Shown here piece after piece: positions 7,103 to 10,564 of a stretch of DNA of 10,564 nucleotides. The notes beneath the pieces are model-generated. The model had not been told where the DNA came from, searched no databases, and worked only from the letters and a program-made list of their open reading frames with translations. This DNA comes from an uncultured Collinsella sp. (GTDB taxonomy: Bacteria > Actinomycetota > Coriobacteriia > Coriobacteriales > Coriobacteriaceae). The stretch spans positions 1 to 10,564 of the forward strand of contig UQMU01000047.1 of NCBI GenBank assembly GCA_900542305.1. Reading direction: 5' to 3'. Positions within the stretch are counted from its first letter, which is position 1. Every line of letters starts with the position of its first letter. The translations under genes and the position numbers were made by a program.

Positions 7103-7990
7103 GTGACAACGATGGAGCGTCGTCCGGATTCCCGTGGCAAGGTTCGTGATATTTACGATGCCGGTGAAAACCTGCTGATGGTCGCCACCGACCGCATTTC
7201 TGCGTTCGACTTCATTCTTCCCGACGAGATTCCGTTTAAGGGAGAGGTGCTCAATCGCATCTCGGCATTCTGGTTCGATAAGTTTGCCGACATCGTCCCC
7301 AACCATCTCGTTTCCATCGACCCGGCGGATTTCCCCGAGGAGTTTGCTGAGTATCGTGACTACCTCGCTGGCCGCGCCATGCTGGTTAAGAAGGCCCAGA
7401 CGATTCCTATCGAGTGCATCGTCCGCGGCTATCTGACCGGTTCGGGCAAGAAGACCTACGACGAGAACGGCACCGTCTGCGGCATCCAGCTGCCTGAGGG
7501 CCTGACCGAGGCTTCCAAGCTTCCCGAGCCGTTGTTCACGCCGTCCACGAAGGCCGAGATCGGTGACCACGACGAGAACATCTCGTTCGAGCGTTGCTGC
7601 GAGATCGTGGGCGAGGACATCGCCACGCAGATTCGTGACCTTTCCCTCAAGATCTACAAGGCCGCTGCCGAGTACGCCGCGACCCGTGGCATCATCATTG
7701 CCGACACCAAGTTCGAGTTTGGTGTCATCGATGGCAAGGTCACGCTGATCGACGAGTGCCTCACGCCCGACTCCAGCCGTTTCTGGCCTGCTGCCAGCTA
7801 CGAGGAGGGCGAGATCCAGCCTAGCTACGACAAGCAATTCGTCCGCAATTGGCTCAAGGCCAACTGGGATATGACGGGGGAGACCCCGCACCTGCCCGCC
7901 GAGGTCATCGATGGCACGTCCGAGCGCTATCGCGAGGCCTTCCAGATCATCACGGGCTCCCAGTTCACAAGCATGAAGGAGAACGCATAA
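7103..7990 (+). CDS. purC: Phosphoribosylaminoimidazole-succinocarboxamide synthase (SAICAR synthetase)
   Basis: This 295-residue cytoplasmic enzyme of de novo purine synthesis joins CAIR and aspartate with ATP hydrolysis to give SAICAR. Family motifs run the whole length: GKVRD (12-16) in the nucleotide-binding loop, TDRISAFD (29-36), ECIVRGYLTGSG from Glu104, DTKFEFG (201-207), and the IDECLTPDSSRFW stretch around Asp217. The length fits the longer ADE1-like form of PurC (about 290-300 residues), not the roughly 240-residue E. coli form. GTG 7103 is chosen because AAGGAG at 7089-7094 lies 8 bases upstream; an in-frame GTG at 7094 overlaps that site and an ATG lies at 7112. No other purine genes are in view. 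The membrane-protein gene begins directly at the next base after the stop. Confidence 0.96.
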   Translation: MTTMERRPDSRGKVRDIYDAGENLLMVATDRISAFDFILPDEIPFKGEVLNRISAFWFDKFADIVPNHLVSIDPADFPEEFAEYRDYLAGRAMLVKKAQTIPIECIVRGYLTGSGKKTYDENGTVCGIQLPEGLTEASKLPEPLFTPSTKAEIGDHDENISFERCCEIVGEDIATQIRDLSLKIYKAAAEYAATRGIIIADTKFEFGVIDGKVTLIDECLTPDSSRFWPAASYEEGEIQPSYDKQFVRNWLKANWDMTGETPHLPAEVIDGTSERYREAFQIITGSQFTSMKENA

Positions 7991-8566
7991 GTGAGTACCC
8001 GTAGCGCCACGAACAAGCGCACGCAATCCCACGAAGTTACCGGGGTTGCGCGCAAGTCTGCCGCATCTGCTAAGCCCGCCCGCCAAGCAGCGAGCTCCGT
8101 TCGCGTCGTGCCGGCTTCGTCTAAGGCACGCCGCAAAGAGCTCGAGAAGGGCGAGAACCTCGAGGGCCTCTCTAAAGAGGAGAAGCGCGCCCGCAAGGCT
8201 AAGCAGCGCGCCAAGGAGGACCGCATCTATACGGTGTCGAATATCCTCCTCAAGCAGGACGAGGACTACACCAAGCGCCGTCGCATCTGGTGGATTGTGC
8301 TCGCCATTGGCATGGTGCTCGTCGTGGCAATTTGGGCCTCGCTGTACTTCGCTCCCGCTGGCATGGTGTCCAGCCCTGTCCAGATGGTCGGCATCGTTTT
8401 GTCCTATGTCATCATCCTAGGTGACTTTATCTACGACTTCGCTCGTATTCGTCCCTTGCGCAACATGTACCGCGCGCAGGCCGAGGGCATGTCCGAGAAC
8501 AAGCTCAACGCTCTTATCGAGCGCGCAGCTGCCGAGGAGGACAAGAAGGACTCCAAGAAGAAGTAG
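7991..8566 (+). CDS. Unrecognised basic two-TM membrane protein
   Basis: I do not recognise this 191-residue protein. The first 95 residues are hydrophilic, strongly basic and probably disordered. They are Ala/Ser/Lys/Arg-rich, with a charged helical stretch around residues 45-78 (GLSKEEKRARKAKQRAK) that could form a coiled coil or bind nucleic acid or lipid head groups. Two hydrophobic segments follow, at about 99-121 (starting IWWIVLAIGMV) and 131-153, joined by a short loop. The tail is charged and ends KKDSKKK. The arrangement suggests a membrane protein with both ends cytoplasmic. GTG 7991 follows the purC stop without a gap, and AAGGAG at 7976-7981 inside purC serves as ribosome site. 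It is very likely co-transcribed with purC, but no functional link is implied. A terminator follows. Confidence 0.85.
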   Translation: MSTRSATNKRTQSHEVTGVARKSAASAKPARQAASSVRVVPASSKARRKELEKGENLEGLSKEEKRARKAKQRAKEDRIYTVSNILLKQDEDYTKRRRIWWIVLAIGMVLVVAIWASLYFAPAGMVSSPVQMVGIVLSYVIILGDFIYDFARIRPLRNMYRAQAEGMSENKLNALIERAAAEEDKKDSKKK

Positions 8567-8569
8567 CGT

Positions 8570-8599
8570 TTGCATACATACTTATCGCTAAGATATAAG
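8570..8599 (+). promoter_or_regulatory. Candidate promoter for the aminopeptidase gene
   Basis: TTGCAT (8570-8575), an 18-base spacer and TATAAG (8594-8599) form a plausible sigma-70-type promoter. Its -10 overlaps the first arm of the following terminator. The expected start near 8606 falls inside the hairpin, so the new transcript would lack the full stem and escape termination. Confidence 0.5.
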
Positions 8600-8627
8600 G
8601 CGCGTCGTTTTTGCGGCGCGCCTTTTT
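8597..8627 (+). terminator. Intrinsic terminator after the purC operon
   Basis: AAGGCGCG (8597-8604) pairs perfectly with CGCGCCTT (8617-8624). The stem extends inward by TCG/CGG with one G-U, around a T-rich loop, and five T's occupy 8623-8627. It is a strong Rho-independent terminator closing the transcript of purC and the two-TM protein. Confidence 0.9.
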
Positions 8628-8655
8628 ACTGTTCTATAGATAGATGGAGTGGCAC

Positions 8656-9936
8656 ATGATTCGAGCTGCCCTGACGGTCGAAGAGGCCCTGGAGGGTATG
8701 AAGTCCCTGGAGCCCAAGATTAAAAACTATGCGCGCCTGGTTGTCCGCAAGGGCGTAAACGTTAAGCCCGGCCAGGAAGTCGTCGTTCAGTCTCCGGTTG
8801 AGTGCGCGCCGTTTGCGCGCGTGGTGGTCGCGGAGGCCTATGCTGCCGGCGCCGGCCACGTGACGGTCATCTGGGCCGATGATGCCGTGACGAGGCTCAC
8901 GTACGAGCATGTCGAGAAAAGCTATTTTGAGCAGACGCCCGAGTGGAAGCGCCTGCAGCTGGATTCCCTGGCCCAGGACGGTGCCTGCTTTATCTTTATC
9001 GAGGGTGCGGACCCCGCCGCCCTTAAGGGCATCGATCCCGCTAAGCCCGCTGCAGCTTCTAAGGCAAAGAACACGCAGTGCAAAGTTTTCCGCCGTGGAC
9101 TGGATTACAACATCAATCCGTGGTGCATCGCCGGCGCTCCGGTCGTGGCTTGGGCGCGCGAGGTGTTCCCGGGAGACGCCGATGAGGTTGCAATCTATAA
9201 GCTGTGGAATGCGATTCTGCACACCGCTCGCGCCGATGGCCAGGACCCAGAGAGCGACTGGGAGCTCCATGACGCCGCATTCGAAAAGAACCTGCGTTTC
9301 CTGAACGACAATCGTTTCGACTGCCTGCATTACACCGCGGCAAATGGAACCGATCTGACGATTGGCATGACGAAGGGTCACGAGTGGGCCGGCGGCAAGG
9401 GCAAGACGCCCGATGGGCACCCCTTCTTCCCCAACATTCCCACCGAGGAAGTCTTCACTTCGCCCGATCGCATGCGCGCCGACGGTATCGTGTACTCGGC
9501 CATGCCGCTCATCCACCACGGCAATAAAGTCGACGATTTTTGGATTAAGTTCGAGGGCGGCCGCGTGGTGGACTACGACGCCCGCGTGGGCAAGGCAACG
9601 CTCGCAAGTATCATCGATACTGACGAGGGCGCTGCTCACCTGGGAGAGGTCGCGCTCATTTCCAAGAACACGCCGATCCGCGAAAGTGGTGTTCTGTTCT
9701 ACGATACGCTCTATGACGAGAACGCTAGCTGCCATCTTGCGCTAGGTGTCGGTTTCCCCGAATGCATCGAGGGTGGGTACGACATGTCCAAGGAGGAGCT
9801 CCTGGAGCATGGTGTTAACGTCTCGAGCACGCACGTCGATTTTATGATCGGCACGGACGACATCGATATTACGGGCATTACGCCTGATGGACGTGAAGTT
9901 GTGATTTTCCAGAACGGCCAATGGAGTTGGGAATAG
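8656..9936 (+). CDS. M29-family metallo-aminopeptidase
   Basis: This 426-residue cytoplasmic exopeptidase of the thermophilic aminopeptidase family (AmpS/PepS/AmpT type) releases N-terminal residues from peptides with two divalent metals. The N-terminal half has the family's LVVRKGVNVKPGQEVVVQSP region. The C-terminal metal site shows Glu264 in NIPTEE, Glu331 in LGEVALI, His360 in CHLALG, and His393 and Asp395 in THVDFMIG. The spacing of these residues matches what I recall for the family's ligands. ATG 8656 is preferred because GGAG at 8646-8649 sits 6 bases upstream. An in-frame ATG at 8644, four codons earlier, has no ribosome site of its own. The gene lies alone between a terminator and a tRNA gene and probably has its own promoter. 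A role in peptide turnover or nutrition is likely. Confidence 0.93.
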   Translation: MIRAALTVEEALEGMKSLEPKIKNYARLVVRKGVNVKPGQEVVVQSPVECAPFARVVVAEAYAAGAGHVTVIWADDAVTRLTYEHVEKSYFEQTPEWKRLQLDSLAQDGACFIFIEGADPAALKGIDPAKPAAASKAKNTQCKVFRRGLDYNINPWCIAGAPVVAWAREVFPGDADEVAIYKLWNAILHTARADGQDPESDWELHDAAFEKNLRFLNDNRFDCLHYTAANGTDLTIGMTKGHEWAGGKGKTPDGHPFFPNIPTEEVFTSPDRMRADGIVYSAMPLIHHGNKVDDFWIKFEGGRVVDYDARVGKATLASIIDTDEGAAHLGEVALISKNTPIRESGVLFYDTLYDENASCHLALGVGFPECIEGGYDMSKEELLEHGVNVSSTHVDFMIGTDDIDITGITPDGREVVIFQNGQWSWE

Positions 9937-9955
9937 TTCCAGACCGTGGTACAAT
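9927..9955 (+). promoter_or_regulatory. Promoter of tRNA-Lys
   Basis: TTGGGA (9927-9932), an exact 17-base spacer and TACAAT (9950-9955) make a good sigma-70-type promoter. Its -35 lies in the last codons of the aminopeptidase gene and the stop codon falls in the spacer. The predicted start is about 3 bases before the mature tRNA 5' end, so the tRNA leader would be very short. Confidence 0.75.
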
Positions 9956-9964
9956 GCCACCCGC

Positions 9965-10040
9965 GGGCCGTTAGCTCAGCTGGCAGAGCAGGGGACTTTT
10001 AATCCCAAGGTCCAGGGTTCGAACCCCTGACGGCCCACCA
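9965..10040 (+). tRNA. tRNA-Lys (anticodon UUU)
   Basis: This is a complete 76-base cloverleaf. The acceptor arms GGGCCGT (9965-9971) and ACGGCCC (10030-10036) pair fully. The D stem GCTC/GAGC encloses AGCTGGCA. The anticodon loop CTTTTAA carries TTT at 9998-10000. The T arm is CAGGG-TTCGAAC-CCCTG. Discriminator A is at 10037 and the encoded CCA at 10038-10040. The outermost pair of the anticodon stem appears to be a G-A mismatch (GGGGA with TCCCA). The tRNA reads AAA and AAG codons. It has its own promoter upstream and a terminator directly downstream. Confidence 0.97.
10021..10039 (+). repeat. Copy 1 of a 19-base tRNA 3'-end repeat (within tRNA-Lys)
   Basis: GAACCCCTGACGGCCCACC is the 3' end of tRNA-Lys from the T loop to the second C of CCA. 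The identical 19 bases recur at 10198-10216, 177 bases further on in the same orientation. A duplicated tRNA 3' end is the usual trace of site-specific integration or of a partial tRNA duplication. Confidence 0.85.
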
Positions 10041-10048
10041 TAGAATAG

Positions 10049-10080
10049 AAAAGCGACTGGCGGATGCCGGCCGCTTTTTT
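10049..10080 (+). terminator. Intrinsic terminator of tRNA-Lys
   Basis: AAAAGCG (10049-10055) pairs with CGCTTTT (10072-10078). After an A/C mismatch, CTGGC (10057-10061) pairs with GCCGG (10066-10070, one G-U) around GGAT. The T-run is 10075-10080. This is the transcription end of the tRNA gene. Confidence 0.85.
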
Positions 10081-10106
10081 GTTACCGCGGCACGGGTTCG
10101 AACCCG
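10075..10106 (+). repeat. Copy 1 of a 32-base terminator-tail/palindrome repeat
   Basis: Six T's, then GTTACCGCGG, then CACGGGTTCGAACCCG. The same arrangement recurs at 10254-10285 with three differences. The core CGGGTTCGAACCCG is a perfect 14-base palindrome that resembles a T arm but lacks one C of a proper T stem-loop. Confidence 0.8.
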
Positions 10107-10197
10107 AAAGGGCGCGGAGCTGAGGAAACGCATGAGCGTTTGCCAGCGCAGCGCGCAAGGCGCGAAAGCGCCGCAGCGGCCGCCTGCGAAGCAGGCT
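10107..10197. repeat. Cluster of three perfect hairpins between the duplicated units
   Basis: These 91 GC-rich bases hold three perfect stem-loops: AAACGC-ATGA-GCGTTT (10126-10141), GGCGC-GAAA-GCGCC (10159-10172) and GCCTGC-GAA-GCAGGC (10182-10196). There is also a GCGGCCGC palindrome (10176-10183). GAACCC occurs at both edges (10100-10105 and 10198-10203). It resembles a REP/MITE-like palindromic element or a small structured RNA. Whether it recurs elsewhere cannot be judged from this window. Confidence 0.5.
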
Positions 10198-10216
10198 GAA
10201 CCCCTGACGGCCCACC
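10198..10216 (+). repeat. Copy 2 of the tRNA-Lys 3'-end repeat (tRNA remnant)
   Basis: This copy is identical over 19 bases to 10021-10039. It diverges immediately on both sides: T instead of C before it, C instead of A after it. No acceptor 5' arm, D arm or anticodon arm precedes it, so it is not a functional tRNA. Confidence 0.85.
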
Positions 10217-10229
10217 CAAAGATTGTTGA

Positions 10230-10259
10230 GACGGTCAACTTCGGTTGGCCGTCTTTTTT
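10230..10259 (+). terminator. Second intrinsic terminator
   Basis: GACGGTCAAC (10230-10239) pairs with GTTGGCCGTC (10244-10253), with one G-U, around a stable TTCG tetraloop. Six T's follow at 10254-10259. Its stem sequence differs from the terminator at 10049-10080, although both follow a copy of the tRNA 3' end at nearly the same distance. Confidence 0.9.
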
Positions 10260-10285
10260 GTTGCCGGTGCACGGGTTCGAACCCG
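10254..10285 (+). repeat. Copy 2 of the 32-base terminator-tail/palindrome repeat
   Basis: Six T's, then GTTGCCGGTG, then CACGGGTTCGAACCCG, matching 10075-10106 with three substitutions. With the following T the palindrome extends to ACGGGTTCGAACCCGT, 16 bases. Confidence 0.8.
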
Positions 10286-10286
10286 T

Positions 10287-10564
10287 ATCTATCTATATAT
10301 AAGAACGCTTGGCGAACAAAACCCGCCTTTTACCGATGGGAAACAAATAGCTGATGCCTTTGGAGTAAAGTAGCGCTCCAGAGATGACCGATGTCTCAAT
10401 ACTCATAAAACAGCTGGTCATCGCCAATATCAGAAGCTGCTGCTTCGAATACGGCCTCAGCGAAGCAACTGAGGGTTCTATTCATTTGTGAACAAAATAT
10501 GGAGTGCGCGATTCCCGCCCCCGGGGCCCCTCCGGTCTGGCAATATATCTCCTTGCCGCGCGGC
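10287..10564. other. Unassigned hairpin-dense region reaching the right edge
   Basis: No firm gene is seen here. Most of this stretch, up to about 10500, is more A/T-rich than the genes to the left; the last 60 bases are again very GC-rich. Short stems include GGCG/CGCC (10311-10327, then TTTT), TGGAG/CTCCA (10361-10380), GATGACC/GGTCATC (10383-10422), GAAGC/GCTTC (10433-10446) and CCTCAG/CTGAGG (10455-10474). On the minus strand one frame is open from 10481 down to a TAG at 10293-10295 (62 codons, first ATG at 10421). A second runs from the right edge to a TGA at 10396-10398, and a third from the edge to a TAG at 10478-10480. None has a good ribosome site. The region may be a structured RNA, a decayed gene, or the tail of a minus-strand gene beyond the edge. 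Confidence 0.35.

Noticed and set aside
7001..8086. 361-codon minus-strand open frame opposite purC
   Set aside because: It lies antisense to a clearly recognised enzyme. In GC-rich DNA with biased third positions such shadows are common, and its peptide has no family motif.
8626..9735. 369-codon minus-strand open frame opposite the aminopeptidase
   Set aside because: It is antisense to the M29 enzyme, whose metal ligands are intact. The opposite peptide has no domain signal or sensible start.
9976..10272. Minus-strand open frames opposite the tRNA (peptides containing GRQGFEPWTLG and SGSNPCRG)
   Set aside because: These are antisense translations of the tRNA-Lys T arm and its duplicated copies. 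The GFEPWTLG string is a familiar artefact of tRNA mis-annotation.
9965..10290. Possible CRISPR-like repeat-spacer structure from the repeated palindromes
   Set aside because: Only two copies of each repeat occur, spaced about 178 bases apart, with tRNA-derived and terminator sequence between them. That is not the regular short spacing of a CRISPR array, and no cas genes are present.
10384..10491. 35-residue plus-strand small ORF starting at ATG 10384
   Set aside because: It has no adequate ribosome site. Competing open frames on the other strand cover the same bases, and the hairpin density argues for non-coding sequence.

Overview
The window suggests a high-GC Gram-positive gut bacterium of the class Coriobacteriia, most likely Collinsella or a close relative. 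The evidence is the GC-rich codon choice, GTG starts, a Tat-exported lipoprotein next to a TSCPD-domain protein, an OmpR-type two-component pair, and a tRNA that encodes its own CCA end. The assignment is inferred from protein character and not from a marker gene.

Layout, left to right. Positions 1-260 hold two intrinsic terminators enclosing about 165 bases with fold potential but no convincing gene. Positions 320-2952 are a two-gene operon: a membrane-anchored family-3 solute-binding protein overlaps by ATGA a two-TM, PAS-like/GGDEF diguanylate cyclase. Together they look like a ligand-sensing c-di-GMP module, because no transporter genes lie nearby. Positions 3066-4540 hold a small four-cysteine TSCPD-domain protein whose stop overlaps the start of a Tat lipoprotein. 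A strong hairpin without a U-tract separates these from the next operon. Positions 4694-6993 encode an OmpR/PhoB-type response regulator and its membrane histidine kinase. Positions 7103-8566 hold purC (SAICAR synthetase, purine biosynthesis) followed immediately by an unrecognised basic two-TM membrane protein, ending in a good terminator that overlaps a promoter. Positions 8656-9936 encode an M29 metallo-aminopeptidase. A well-formed promoter in the last codons of that gene drives tRNA-Lys(UUU) at 9965-10040.

The final 520 bases are the most unusual part. The 19-base 3' end of tRNA-Lys recurs 177 bases downstream. Each copy is followed by its own terminator and by a near-identical 32-base tail ending in a CGGGTTCGAACCCG palindrome. 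Between the two units lies a cluster of three perfect hairpins. Beyond them is a less GC-rich, hairpin-dense stretch with overlapping short minus-strand open frames that reach the right edge. This looks like a tRNA-associated repeat or a remnant of an integration site, not ordinary spacer.

All protein genes and the tRNA are on the plus strand. The long minus-strand open frames opposite purC, the aminopeptidase and the regulator are antisense shadows.
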